Part shown: in pieces, positions 41,697-50,400 of the stretch
Numbering within the stretch: position 1 is the first letter of the stretch
How the letters are laid out: each line of letters opens with the position of its first letter
From: CAYTZH01 sp964442285
GTDB taxonomy: Bacteria; Myxococcota_A; UBA9160; JAFDET01
Assembly (NCBI GenBank): GCA_964442285.1
Contig: CAYTZH010000005.1
Coordinates: 88,665 to 152,664 of the forward strand
Reading direction: 5' to 3'
DNA: 64,000 bases
Program-made: the position numbers and the translations under genes
The notes under the pieces: model-generated
Told to the model about the DNA's origin: nothing
Database searches by the model: none
The model's input: the letters and a program-made list of their open reading frames with translations, nothing else

Positions 41697-41702
41697 TAGG
41701 CT
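41697..41702 (+). promoter_or_regulatory. -10 box for leaderless transcription of the ABC exporter operon
   Basis: TAGGCT is followed by six bases and GTG 41709. It is identical in sequence and spacing class to the glnS signal. Confidence 0.45.
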
Positions 41703-41708
41703 CTCGCG

Positions 41709-42857
41709 GTGCCCCGTTGGCTGATCGGTTCTGCGGTCGCGTTGGCCGCCCTCGCCCTGCTGCTCTGGTTCACGGTGCTCACGCCGGAGCGGGTCCCGGT
41801 GCGGGCGGTGTCCGTGGAGCCGGGACGGGTGGAGGCCACCCTCTCCAACACCAAGGCGGGCACGGTCAAGGCGCGTCGACGCGCCAAGATGTCGCCCGAG
41901 ATCGGGGGCACCGTCGTCGAGGTCCCGTCCGCCGAGGGCGACCGGGTCGAGGCGGGTGCCGTGCTCGTCCGCCTGAACGACGTCACCCAGCGCGCCCAGG
42001 TGGAGCTGGCCCGCCAGAGCCTGGCCGCCGTCCGGGCCCAGCTCCTCGAGGCCTGCCTCGGCCGCGACCGCGCCAAGCGCGAGCTCGACCGCAAGCGCAA
42101 GCTGGCCGAGCGCCGGGTGCTCTCCGAGGACGTCCTGGACCAGCTCGAGACTGCCTACCAGGTGGGCGAGGCGTCGTGCAGCGCCATGATCGCCCAGGCG
42201 GCCAAGGCGGAGGCCCAGGTGCTGGTGGCCGAGGCCGAGGCCGAGAAGATGGTGCTGCGCGCCCCGTTCGCCGGCGTGGTGGCGGAGCTCGACGTCCAGC
42301 CCGGGGAGTGGGTCACGCCCTCGCCCCCGCTGCTGGCGGCGCCCGCGGTCGTGGACCTCATCGACCCGAGCTCCCTGTACGTGAGCGCGCCCATGGACGA
42401 GGTCGACTCGTCCGCGATCCGCGCCGGCCAGCCCGTGCGGGTCACCGTGGACTCCCATCCCGGTGAGGTCTTCCCGGGACGGGTCGTGCGCGTGGCGCCC
42501 TACGTCCTGGACGTGGAGGCCCAGAACCGCACCGTCGAGATCGAGGTGGAGCTCGACGACCGGGAGCTCGCCGCCCGGCTCCTGCCGGGCACCTCGGCCG
42601 ACGTGGAGGTGATCCAGGAGCAGCGCGAGGGCGTGCTGCGGATCCCGGCGCCCGCCCTGCTGGCGGGCGACCGGGTGCTGGTGGCCCAGAACGGCCGGCT
42701 GGTGGAGCAGGCGGTGGAGGTCGGGCTCAAGAACTGGGACTACGCCGAGGTGCGCGGCGGCCTCGAGGCCGGCGCGCTGGTGGTGATCTCGCTGGAGCGC
42801 GCGGAGGTGAAGGCGGGCGCCCGGGTGGAGGTCGAGGAGACCCCCTACCAGCCGTGA
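41709..42857 (+). CDS. Periplasmic adaptor of a MacA/YknX-type ABC exporter
   Basis: A 382-residue membrane fusion protein. One N-terminal TM helix (about 4-22) is followed by a lipoyl-type hairpin (MSPEIGGTVVEVPSAEGDRV and LRAPFAGVVAELDVQPGEWV), a coiled-coil hairpin between them (about 95-180), a beta-barrel and a C-terminal domain. It has the MacA/YknX layout. It is first of a four-gene operon with an ATPase and two permeases, overlapping the ATPase start by four bases (GTGA). The exported substrate is unknown. Confidence 0.9.
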   Translation: MPRWLIGSAVALAALALLLWFTVLTPERVPVRAVSVEPGRVEATLSNTKAGTVKARRRAKMSPEIGGTVVEVPSAEGDRVEAGAVLVRLNDVTQRAQVELARQSLAAVRAQLLEACLGRDRAKRELDRKRKLAERRVLSEDVLDQLETAYQVGEASCSAMIAQAAKAEAQVLVAEAEAEKMVLRAPFAGVVAELDVQPGEWVTPSPPLLAAPAVVDLIDPSSLYVSAPMDEVDSSAIRAGQPVRVTVDSHPGEVFPGRVVRVAPYVLDVEAQNRTVEIEVELDDRELAARLLPGTSADVEVIQEQREGVLRIPAPALLAGDRVLVAQNGRLVEQAVEVGLKNWDYAEVRGGLEAGALVVISLERAEVKAGARVEVEETPYQP

Positions 42858-43579
42858 TCGAGCTCGAGCGGGTATCGAAGATCTACGAGATGGGCGGCGA
42901 GTCGCTCCACGCCCTCGACGCGGTCTCCGAGACCATCGACGACGGCGAGTACGTGGCGGTGATGGGGCCCTCGGGCTCGGGCAAGTCCACCCTGCTCAAC
43001 GTGATCGGCTGCCTCGACCGCCTGTCCTCGGGCACCTACCGCCTCGACGGTCAGGACGTGAGCGACCTCTCCGAGGCGCGCCTCTCGCGCATCCGCGGTC
43101 ACAAGATCGGCTTCGTGTTCCAGACCTTCCACCTGGTGCCCCGGCTCACGGCGGGGGAGAACGTGGCCTTCCCCATGGTCTTCGCCGGCATCCCGCGGCC
43201 CGAGCGACGCGAACGGGTGGCGGCCTCGCTGGCGGCCGTGGGCCTGGCCGACCGCGTCGACCACCGCCCGGCCGAGCTCTCGGGTGGGGAGCGCCAGCGC
43301 GTCGCCATCGCCCGAGCCACCGTGATGCAGCCCTCGGTGCTGCTGGCGGACGAGCCCACCGGCAACCTCGACAGCGCCGCCGGCCGCCAGGTGCTGACCC
43401 TGCTCGAGGACATGAACGCCGGGGGCATCACGCTGCTGGTGGTCACCCACGACCCGGCCGTGGCCGCCCGCGCCGAGCGCCTGATCGTCATGCGCGACGG
43501 CCAGATCGTCGAGCGGCGACGGCGCGGGGAGCCGAATCCCCTGGCCGGGCCCGGGGACCCTGCCGGGCCGCCGCCGTGA
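42854..43579 (+). CDS. ABC transporter ATP-binding protein (MacB/LolD type)
   Basis: A 241-residue ATPase. Walker A is GPSGSGKST (about 37-45), the signature is LSGGERQRVAIARA, and Walker B with catalytic Glu is VLLADEPTGNLDSA. The D-loop and switch His (VVTHDPAV) are present. The sequence is the MacB/LolD/YknY lipoprotein-release and efflux subtype, which works as a mechanotransmission ATPase without substrate passing through a TM pore. It overlaps both neighbours by four bases. It must serve the two downstream permeases. Confidence 0.94.
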   Translation: MIELERVSKIYEMGGESLHALDAVSETIDDGEYVAVMGPSGSGKSTLLNVIGCLDRLSSGTYRLDGQDVSDLSEARLSRIRGHKIGFVFQTFHLVPRLTAGENVAFPMVFAGIPRPERRERVAASLAAVGLADRVDHRPAELSGGERQRVAIARATVMQPSVLLADEPTGNLDSAAGRQVLTLLEDMNAGGITLLVVTHDPAVAARAERLIVMRDGQIVERRRRGEPNPLAGPGDPAGPPP

Positions 43580-44775
43580 GCCTCGGCAGCCTGGCCGAGC
43601 TGGTCCTGCCGGCGCTGCTGCGTCACCGCATGCGGACCGGCTTCAGCCTGGTGGGGGTGGCCATCGGCGTCGCGGCGGTGGTGGCCCTGACCGCCCTGGG
43701 CGAGGGCGCCCGCCGCTACGTGGTCGGCCAGTTCGCCGCCCTGGGCAGCAACCTGCTGGTGATCCTGCCCGGCAAGACGGAGACGACCGGCGCGATGCCC
43801 GCGATGGGCGGCGTCCCCAACGACCTCACCCTCGACGACGCCCGCGCGCTGCTGCGCCTGCCCGAGGTGCGCCTGGTGGCGCCCATCGCGATCGGCAACG
43901 AGACGGTCTCCTACGGGGGGCGCAGCCGGCAGGTGACGATCATCGGGGCGACCCACGAGTTCCTCGAGGCGCGGGAGCTCGCGGTCGCCCAGGGCCAGTT
44001 CCTGCCCCCGGGCGAGATGGAGCGGGGCGCCCCGCGCCTGGTGATCGGCGCCAAGCTCGCCGACGAGCTCTTCCCGGGCGAGCGCCCCATCGGGCGCATC
44101 GCGCGGGTGGGCGAGTGGCGCATGCGCGTGGTGGGCGTGCTGTCGCGTCGCGGGACGCAGATCGGGGTCAACATGGACGACGTGGCGGTCCTGCCCGTGG
44201 CCACCGGGATGCGCATGTTCAACCGCACCTCGCTCTTCCGGATCCTGGTGCGCACCCACGCCCACCGCGAGCTCGACCGGGTCTGCGACCGCGCGGTGGC
44301 GCTGCTCGCCGAGCGCCACGACGAGGAGGACGTCACCTGCATCACCCAGGACTCGGTGGTGGCGGGCCTCACCTCCATCCTCACGGCGCTGACCCTGGCG
44401 CTCGGTGGGATCGCCGCCATTTCCCTGGCGGTCGCCGGGATCGGCATCATGAACCTGATGCTGGTCTCGGTCTCCGAGCGCACGGCGGAGGTGGGCCTGG
44501 TGAAGGCGCTGGGCGCCGCCGACCGCCAGGTCATGGCGGTGTTCCTGGCGGAGGCGGTGGCCATCGCGCTCTCGGGGGGGCTGCTCGGCCTGGCCCTGGG
44601 CTGGGGCGCCATCCGCGTGCTGGTGGCCTTCTACCCGTCGTTCCCCGCGACGCCGCCGCCCTGGGCGCTGGCCGCGGCGCTCGGCCTCTCGGTGCTGGTG
44701 GGGGCGCTGTTCGGGGTGCTGCCCGCGCGCCGGGCCGCGCGCCTCGATCCGGTCGTGGCGCTGGCGGGGCGCTAG
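43576..44775 (+). CDS. ABC exporter permease 1 (MacB/FtsX family)
   Basis: A 399-residue permease with the MacB_PCD plus FtsX layout: TM1 (about 20-42), a large periplasmic domain, and three C-terminal TMs (about 272-300, 325-350, 365-385). Family sequences include VGVAIGVAAVVALTALGEGA, GQFAALGSNLLVILPGKTET, SVSERTAEVGLVKALGAADR and ARRAARLDPVVALAG. GTG start overlaps the ATPase stop. It is a close paralog of the next gene, and together they could form a heterodimer. Confidence 0.92.
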   Translation: MSLGSLAELVLPALLRHRMRTGFSLVGVAIGVAAVVALTALGEGARRYVVGQFAALGSNLLVILPGKTETTGAMPAMGGVPNDLTLDDARALLRLPEVRLVAPIAIGNETVSYGGRSRQVTIIGATHEFLEARELAVAQGQFLPPGEMERGAPRLVIGAKLADELFPGERPIGRIARVGEWRMRVVGVLSRRGTQIGVNMDDVAVLPVATGMRMFNRTSLFRILVRTHAHRELDRVCDRAVALLAERHDEEDVTCITQDSVVAGLTSILTALTLALGGIAAISLAVAGIGIMNLMLVSVSERTAEVGLVKALGAADRQVMAVFLAEAVAIALSGGLLGLALGWGAIRVLVAFYPSFPATPPPWALAAALGLSVLVGALFGVLPARRAARLDPVVALAGR

Positions 44776-44777
44776 CC

Positions 44778-45980
44778 GTGGAAGCGGGAGAGCTGCTGCT
44801 CCTGGTGCTGCAGTCCCTGCGCAGCCACCGCCTGCGCACCTTCCTCTCGATGCTGGGGATCGCCATCGGCATCGCGGCGGTGATCCTGCTGACCTCCATC
44901 GGCGAGGGCACCCGCCGCTACATGATCGGCCAGTTCACCCAGTTCGGGACCAACATCCTCGGCGTCAATCCGGGCAAGACGGAGACGGTCGGGATCCCGG
45001 GCGCGTTCGGCGGCAGCACCCGCAAGCTCACCATCGACGACGCCGAGGCCATCGAGCGCCTGCCCCTGGTGGACAAGGTGGTCCCGGTGGCCATGGGCCA
45101 GGCGCGGGTGGAGGGCAACGGGCGCGGTCGCAGCGTCTTCGTCTACGGCGTGAACAGCGACGTCCCCGACGTCTGGAAGTTCCAGGTGCGCCAGGGCCGC
45201 TTCCTGCCCCCGGGCGACCCGCGCAAGGGCGCCAGCGTCGCCGTGCTGGGCCCGAAGCTCAAGCGGGAGCTCTTCGGCGAGGAGAACGCCCTCGGCGCCT
45301 TCGTGCGCATCGCCGGCACGCGGCTGCGGGTGATCGGCGTGATGGCGCCCAAGGGACAGCTCCTCGGCATCGACATCGACGACTCCGCCTACGTCCCGGT
45401 GGCGACCGCCATGCGCATGTTCAACCTCGACGAGCTGATGGAGATCGACGTGCTCTTCTCCCACGAGGGCATGACCGTCGGCGTCGAGGAGGCGGTGAGG
45501 CGGCTGCTCGTGAGCCGCCACGGCGGTGAGGAGGACTTCACCATCACCACCCAGACGGCCATGCTCGACGTCTTCGACAACGTGCTGAACGTGGTGACCC
45601 TCGCCGTCGGGGGCATCGGCGCCATCTCGCTGCTGGTGGGCGCCATCGGCGTCCTGACCGTGATGTGGATCAGCGTGAGCGAGCGCACCCGGGAGATCGG
45701 CCTCATGCGCGCGATCGGCGCCACCCGCAGCCAGGTGCAGCGGGTGTTCCTGCTCGAGGCCGTGATCCTCACCCTGCTGGGCGGCGCGGCGGGGGTCGTC
45801 CTCGGTCTGGGCGTGGCCCAGGCGATCCGCCTGGGTGTCCCCGATCTCCCGGTCTACACCCCGCTCGGCTACGTGCTGGCGGCCCTGGTGGTGAGCGCCG
45901 CCACGGGCCTGCTCTCCGGCCTCGTCCCGGCCCGCCGCGCTGCGTCCCTCGATCCGGTCGACGCCCTGCGCGGGGAGTGA
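44778..45980 (+). CDS. ABC exporter permease 2 (MacB/FtsX family)
   Basis: A 400-residue paralog of permease 1 with the same four-TM layout and matching motifs: IAIGIAAVILLTSIGEGTRR, GQFTQFGTNILGVNPGKTET, SVSERTREIGLMRAIGATRS, ARRAASLDPVDALRG. The two genes look like a tandem duplication followed by divergence. GTG 44778 follows the previous stop by two bases. The pair would give an asymmetric transporter like LolCE rather than a MacB homodimer. Confidence 0.92.
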   Translation: MEAGELLLLVLQSLRSHRLRTFLSMLGIAIGIAAVILLTSIGEGTRRYMIGQFTQFGTNILGVNPGKTETVGIPGAFGGSTRKLTIDDAEAIERLPLVDKVVPVAMGQARVEGNGRGRSVFVYGVNSDVPDVWKFQVRQGRFLPPGDPRKGASVAVLGPKLKRELFGEENALGAFVRIAGTRLRVIGVMAPKGQLLGIDIDDSAYVPVATAMRMFNLDELMEIDVLFSHEGMTVGVEEAVRRLLVSRHGGEEDFTITTQTAMLDVFDNVLNVVTLAVGGIGAISLLVGAIGVLTVMWISVSERTREIGLMRAIGATRSQVQRVFLLEAVILTLLGGAAGVVLGLGVAQAIRLGVPDLPVYTPLGYVLAALVVSAATGLLSGLVPARRAASLDPVDALRGE

Positions 45981-46088
45981 AGCGGCTCTTCGGCGCGCCG
46001 CTTCGCTAGCCTGCACCGGACAAGCAAGGACGGCCTGGCCGGCGTCCGCAATTACGCGACCTGCGCCTGACGAGATGGAGCGGAGCCT

Positions 46089-46604
46089 ATGAGTCTCGAG
46101 ACGTTGGCCAACCTGGCGGAGCTGATCGGTGCGGCGACCGTGGTGGGCGGCATCCTCTTCGCGATGATCCAGCTGCGGGAGTTCAGGCAGCAGCGCAACC
46201 AGTCCGCCGCCGTCGAGCTGATGCGCGCCATCCAGGATCGCGGCTTCGTGGCGGCGACGACCCGGCTGAGCCACGTGCCGGACGGTGTCGCCTGGGGCGA
46301 GCTGCGCTCCCACGACGGCGTCGAGGAGGCGGCCCTCGCCGTGGGCGCCACCTACGAGATGGTCGGGGTCATGACCCAGCGCCGCATCATCCCGTTCTCC
46401 GTGGTCCAGGACATGATGGGTGGCCTGTCGCTGCGTCACTGGCGAAAGCTCGCTCGCTGGGTGGAGGACGTGCGCGCCCAGGAGGACATGCCCGAGTTCA
46501 TGGAGTGGTGGCAGTGGCTCGCCGAGCGGCTCGAGCAGCACGGCACCCAGCGCGGGGGTGACGCCGCCCACCGCCGCTTTCGCAGCTGGAGGCCGACCCG
46601 CTAG
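46089..46604 (+). CDS. Small membrane-anchored protein of unknown function
   Basis: A 171-residue protein with one N-terminal TM helix (about 9-28, AELIGAATVVGGILFAMIQL) followed by a basic helix (REFRQQRNQSAAVELMRAIQ) and a helical cytoplasmic domain rich in Trp (HWRKLARWVEDV, MEWWQWLAERLEQ). The pattern resembles DUF4760-like single-pass proteins, but this is not certain. GGAGCGGAGCC precedes the ATG. It ends 10 bases before the convergent DUF427 gene. Confidence 0.65.
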   Translation: MSLETLANLAELIGAATVVGGILFAMIQLREFRQQRNQSAAVELMRAIQDRGFVAATTRLSHVPDGVAWGELRSHDGVEEAALAVGATYEMVGVMTQRRIIPFSVVQDMMGGLSLRHWRKLARWVEDVRAQEDMPEFMEWWQWLAERLEQHGTQRGGDAAHRRFRSWRPTR

Positions 46605-46614
46605 GGACCGGCGC

Positions 46615-47169
46615 CTACCAGCCCTGCGAGCCGGGCTCGCCCTTGAAGGGCCCGACCAGCTCGGGGGTGACCCAGCCGCCGTAGAAGCCGCCCGGCTGGG
46701 GCGTCACGGGCTCGCCCCCGACGCTGCACTGCACCCGGGCCGGGTAGAACGACAGGTAGCCGGCCAGCGGTGCGAACTCCTCGAAGGGGTCGGGATACGA
46801 CCACGCCACCGCCTCGAGCCGCTGCCCCGGCAGCAGGATCGTCCAGTAGCGGGCCTCGCCCTTCCACTCGCAGAGCGACGACCCCGGCGCGGGCTCGAGC
46901 AGCTCGGTCGCCACGTCGTCGGGCGGCAGGTAGAAGGTAGGCGGGCTGGCGGTCTCGCAGACGCGGAAGGCGCCGGTGGTGTCGGCCAGGCCGATGTCTC
47001 CCGTGCGCACGATCACCCGCCGCGGCACCGGCTCGAGCCGCGGCGGCCGCGGGTAGTCCCAGACCGACTCCTGTCCCGCCCTCGGCGTCTCGGCGAAGGG
47101 CGGCCGCTCGACGCCCGTCCAGCGCCACTGGTCGCGCCCCGTCCGCGCCCACGCCGGCGTCTTCGCCAT
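46615..47169 (-). CDS. DUF427 domain protein
   Basis: A 184-residue stand-alone DUF427 protein. The domain spans about 45-145: RRVIVRTGDIGLADTTGAFR, PPTFYLPPDDVATELLEPAP, SLCEWKGEARYWTILLPGQR, WSYPDPFEEFAPLAGYLSFY. The function of DUF427 is not established. A second, fused DUF427 occurs at 58220 in this window. Its start lies two bases after the stop of the small membrane protein upstream, so they are co-transcribed. Confidence 0.9.
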   Translation of the reverse strand: MAKTPAWARTGRDQWRWTGVERPPFAETPRAGQESVWDYPRPPRLEPVPRRVIVRTGDIGLADTTGAFRVCETASPPTFYLPPDDVATELLEPAPGSSLCEWKGEARYWTILLPGQRLEAVAWSYPDPFEEFAPLAGYLSFYPARVQCSVGGEPVTPQPGGFYGGWVTPELVGPFKGEPGSQGW

Positions 47170-47171
47170 GG

Positions 47172-47498
47172 CTAGAGGACGACCTCGGGTGCGAGCAGGG
47201 CCGGCAGCAGCCAGACCGCCGCCACGCCGACCAGTACCAGCGCCGCACCGGCAGCCAGCCAGGCCCGGCGTGCCTCCGCGCCCCGGTGCGGGCCGAGGCA
47301 GAGCGCCACGGCCGCCACCGTCACGGCGGCCGCCGCCAGCTCGAGGCCCAGGAAGAGGAATCCATAGGGACCGACGTCGCCGCCGATGCCCAGCGAGAGG
47401 AGGCCGAGCGCCAGGGCGACGTTCGCGAACGCGGCCGTCGAGAACACCACGGCGGCGCGCTCGATCCCCGTGGCTTCGGGTTGGCTCGAACCGGTCAT
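47172..47498 (-). CDS. Small three-TM membrane protein
   Basis: A 108-residue hydrophobic protein with about three TM helices (17-37, 47-66, 79-103) and no recognised family. A TACGCT box (47506-47511) lies seven bases before the ATG, so it may start a separate leaderless message with the DUF427 gene even though it follows the glycan operon by 21 bases. Confidence 0.65.
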   Translation of the reverse strand: MTGSSQPEATGIERAAVVFSTAAFANVALALGLLSLGIGGDVGPYGFLFLGLELAAAAVTVAAVALCLGPHRGAEARRAWLAAGAALVLVGVAAVWLLPALLAPEVVL

Positions 47499-47505
47499 GC
47501 ACCCG

Positions 47506-47511
47506 AGCGTA
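47506..47511 (-). promoter_or_regulatory. -10 box for leaderless transcription of the membrane protein/DUF427 pair
   Basis: TACGCT on the minus strand followed by seven bases and ATG 47498. It lies in the 21-base gap after the sugar epimerase gene. Confidence 0.4.
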
Positions 47512-47519
47512 GCTGCGCC

Positions 47520-48554
47520 TCAGACCCGGGCGATCCAGCGCAGGTCGGAGTCGAGCCGGCCCTCCTCCAGCAGCCGGGCGATGTGCTTGATGCGCAGGTA
47601 GCGGTCGCCCTCGAGGTCTCCCTGCACGAGCCCCACCCGGCGGTAGGCGTCGAGCAGCTGCTGCACGCCCCGCGGCACGTTCCAGGCGGGCGACCAGCCC
47701 GGCAGCTCGCGGGCGATGCGCCCGAAGTCCGCCCGGTAGCAGCGCGGGTCCGGGCCGGCGCCCTCCTCGTAGCTGAGGCGGCTGCCGGGGACGGCGCCGT
47801 GCACGATCTCCGCGACCTCGCGGATGCGGTAGTTCTCCTCGTCGCGGCCCACGTTGAAGGCCCGGTCGTGGATGGCCTCGCGCGGGGCCCGCAGCACGCA
47901 GCGGTAGGCGTGACAGACGTCCTCCACGTGGACGAGCGGCCGCCAGGGCGTGCCGTCGCTCTTCAGATGCACGCGCCCCGTGGTGAAGGCCCAGCCCACC
48001 AGGTTGTTCACCACGAGGTCGCCCCGCAGCCGCGGCGACACGCCATACACCGTGGCATTTCGCATGAAGGTGGGGCTGAAGCCGTCGTCGGCGAGCGGGC
48101 TCACGTCCGCCTCCACGCGCACCTTGGACTCGGCGTAGGGCGTGACGGGACGGAAGGCGGCCGTCTCGTCGAGGATGTCCTCGGGGCTGGCGGCGCCGTA
48201 GACGCTGCACGACGACGAGTAGACGTAGCGCTCCACGCCGGCCGCCCGGGCGAGCTCCGCCAGCCGGACGGAGGCCCGGTGGTTGATGGCGTAGGTGCAT
48301 TCGGGGTTCAGGTTGCCGAGGGGATCGTTCGAGATGGCGGCCAGGTGCACCACGGCCTCGAAGCCGTCCAGGTCGGCCCGGGACACGTCGCGGATGTCGC
48401 GACGCAGGCAGTCCAGGGGCGAGCGCCACTCGCCGAAGCTGCAGGTCTCGAAGAGACCCGAATCGAGGCCGACCACCTCGTGGCCGTCCTCCAGCAGGGC
48501 GGCGCCCATCACCGCGCCGATGTAGCCGTCGTGACCCGTCAGCAGCACGCGCAT
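47520..48554 (-). CDS. NAD-dependent nucleotide-sugar epimerase/dehydratase
   Basis: A 344-residue extended SDR. The NAD-binding glycine motif is LLTGHDGYIG (4-13), VVHLAAISNDP holds the second binding element, YSSSCSVYG the catalytic Ser, and YAESK the Tyr/Lys pair. LVHVEDVCHAYRCVL is typical of nucleotide-sugar epimerases. It is probably an epimerase or reductase on the activated sugar made by the locus. It is the last gene of the six-gene minus-strand arm, three bases after the DUF4910 gene. Confidence 0.9.
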   Translation of the reverse strand: MRVLLTGHDGYIGAVMGAALLEDGHEVVGLDSGLFETCSFGEWRSPLDCLRRDIRDVSRADLDGFEAVVHLAAISNDPLGNLNPECTYAINHRASVRLAELARAAGVERYVYSSSCSVYGAASPEDILDETAAFRPVTPYAESKVRVEADVSPLADDGFSPTFMRNATVYGVSPRLRGDLVVNNLVGWAFTTGRVHLKSDGTPWRPLVHVEDVCHAYRCVLRAPREAIHDRAFNVGRDEENYRIREVAEIVHGAVPGSRLSYEEGAGPDPRCYRADFGRIARELPGWSPAWNVPRGVQQLLDAYRRVGLVQGDLEGDRYLRIKHIARLLEEGRLDSDLRWIARV

Positions 48555-48557
48555 GGC

Positions 48558-49862
48558 TCAGTCCATCTCCTCGATGAGTCCGTGTTCCCGGAGCAGCACC
48601 GCGGCGCGGTCCACCAGGGTGGAGGACAGACCCGCGCGCCGGGCCACGTCCTCCAGGCGGTGCTGGCCGTCGCCGCAGGTCAGGATCCAGAGCATGGCCA
48701 CCTGCACCTCGCCGGGGCTCGAGACCCCGCCCAGGGCGCCGTAGATGCCGCGCCGACCGAGCTGGGGCTCGCCTTCGGGGGCCAGGCTCCGGTAGCGGCG
48801 TCCGCCGTCGAAGGCTGCGAGGATGGCCCGGCACGCCTCGAACGCGGCCTGGAGCTGGCCGGCGGACACGAAGTCGGGGTCGTCGGCCGACGTGTGGTAC
48901 TCGGGGAACTCGCCGTGGCGGCCGCGCATGAGCGAGCCCACCGGCATCCGGAACCCCGGCGCGTTGAACTGCCGCTCGTCGTAGCCGTAGGGATGGAAGT
49001 CGATCGCCCCGAAGGGCTCGCCGCGCTCGGCGAGCACCCGCTCGGCGACGCGGTCGATCTCCGCCACGCCCGAGAAGGTGCGCTTGTAGGTGAGCGGCGC
49101 GGCGTCGCCGAGACAGACGAGACTGAGGCCCCCGGCGACCCGGGCCGCGGCCTCGCGGTTGCGCGCGAGCCAGGTCAGCGAGCCGATCGTGCCGGGGATG
49201 AACAGGAAGCGCACGCCCCGGCGGCGGCGTGCGTCCGCCAGCGCCCGCGCCAGCTCGACGGCCACCGCCACCCCCGAGAGGTTGTCGTTGCACAGCGAGG
49301 GATGGCACACGTGGGCGGAGATGAGGATCTCCTCGGGCGCCTCGCCGGGCAGGAAGAGCTCGCCGTAGGTCAGGTGGCCGGGCGCGAGGCGGGTGTCGAC
49401 GCATACCTCGTACTCGCCTTCGGGCAGCGCGTCGAGCTGCCGTTGGGTGAGGCAGAAGCCCCAGGCGTCGGCGTAGTAGCTGGTGCGGTAGGGGATCCAG
49501 TCCGGGTGGTCGGGGAGCGTGTGGAGGTGCGGTCGCAGCGCTCCCAGGGAGAGGCGGGTGCGGACCGGCCGGCTGTAGCTCACCAGGTGCAGGCTGTGGT
49601 CGCGGAAGTCGACCACGCGCTTGCCCTGGGCGTCGGCGATCCAGGCCTCGCGCACGTTCCACTCGTCGGGGACGACCCAGTCGAGCACCGGGGTGCCGCT
49701 CGGCACCTCGACGAGCTCCAGGGGCACCTCCCGGGCGAGACGCCGCAGGGTCGTGCGCACGCCCTCGCCCGTGATGCTCCGGCACACGGGATAGAGCTCG
49801 CGGACGAGCCCGAGCATCCGCTGGCCGACGGCGCAGAGGGGCCGCTCCCCGACCTCACCCAT
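48558..49862 (-). CDS. DUF4910/M28-like aminopeptidase-fold protein of glycan locus
   Basis: A 434-residue protein with an N-terminal PA-like insert and an M28-type zinc-peptidase core: ILISAHVCHPSLCNDNLSGV carries His/Asp metal-ligand positions, and EFPEYHTSADDPDFVS a later His. A winged-helix-like C-terminus (RLEDVARRAGLSSTLVDRAA) follows. Such DUF4910 proteins occur in bacterial surface-polysaccharide loci, where they may act on amide bonds of modified sugars rather than on peptides; this is inference. It overlaps the epimerase upstream by eight bases. Confidence 0.85.
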   Translation of the reverse strand: MGEVGERPLCAVGQRMLGLVRELYPVCRSITGEGVRTTLRRLAREVPLELVEVPSGTPVLDWVVPDEWNVREAWIADAQGKRVVDFRDHSLHLVSYSRPVRTRLSLGALRPHLHTLPDHPDWIPYRTSYYADAWGFCLTQRQLDALPEGEYEVCVDTRLAPGHLTYGELFLPGEAPEEILISAHVCHPSLCNDNLSGVAVAVELARALADARRRRGVRFLFIPGTIGSLTWLARNREAAARVAGGLSLVCLGDAAPLTYKRTFSGVAEIDRVAERVLAERGEPFGAIDFHPYGYDERQFNAPGFRMPVGSLMRGRHGEFPEYHTSADDPDFVSAGQLQAAFEACRAILAAFDGGRRYRSLAPEGEPQLGRRGIYGALGGVSSPGEVQVAMLWILTCGDGQHRLEDVARRAGLSSTLVDRAAVLLREHGLIEEMD

Positions 49863-50400
49863 CCAGGTCCTCCCGGCGGAAGCACCCGAGGGCGCGATCG
49901 GCCTCGGAGATCACCGCGGGCGCGGCGGGCCAGGCGATGCCGATGGCCGGGTCGTCCCAGCGGAACCCCCGGGCGCGCGCGGGCGCGTAGGAGGCGCTCA
50001 TCTGGTAGAAGACCTCGGTCTCGTCGCGCAGGGTGAGGAAGCCGTGGGCGAAGCCTTCCGGCACGTACAGGGCGCCGCGGTCCTCGGCGCTGAGCTCCCG
50101 GGCGGTCCAGCGCCGGAAGGTCGGCGAGTCCGGTCGCAGGTCGACGATCGCGTCCCAGATGGCGCCGGCGGTGCAGCGCACGAGCTTGGCCTCGGCGCTC
50201 GGCGCAAGCTGGTAGTGCATGCCCCGCAACGTCCCGGCCCGGGCGTTCCAGGAGACGTTGCACTGGGCCACGACGGGCGACAGGCCGCGCGCCGCGAACT
50301 CGTCCCGGCAGAAGGAGCGCGCGAAGAAGCCGCGCTCGTCGCGGTGCGGCTCCAGGTCCACCTGCCACGCGCCGGGCAGCTCCGTCTCGACGAACTTCAC
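49855..50400 (-). CDS. dTDP-4-dehydrorhamnose 3,5-epimerase family protein
   Basis: A 181-residue RmlC-type cupin. Landmarks: DERGFFARSFCRDEFAARGL, AQCNVSWNARAGTLRGMHYQ with the catalytic His, VDLRPDSPTFRRW, and YVPEGFAHGFLTL. In this locus the nucleotide is more likely CDP than dTDP, because the neighbouring nucleotidyltransferase is the cytidylyl type; it would epimerise C3 and/or C5 of a 4-keto-6-deoxy sugar. GTG 50400 overlaps the previous stop. Confidence 0.9.
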   Translation of the reverse strand: MKFVETELPGAWQVDLEPHRDERGFFARSFCRDEFAARGLSPVVAQCNVSWNARAGTLRGMHYQLAPSAEAKLVRCTAGAIWDAIVDLRPDSPTFRRWTARELSAEDRGALYVPEGFAHGFLTLRDETEVFYQMSASYAPARARGFRWDDPAIGIAWPAAPAVISEADRALGCFRREDLDG

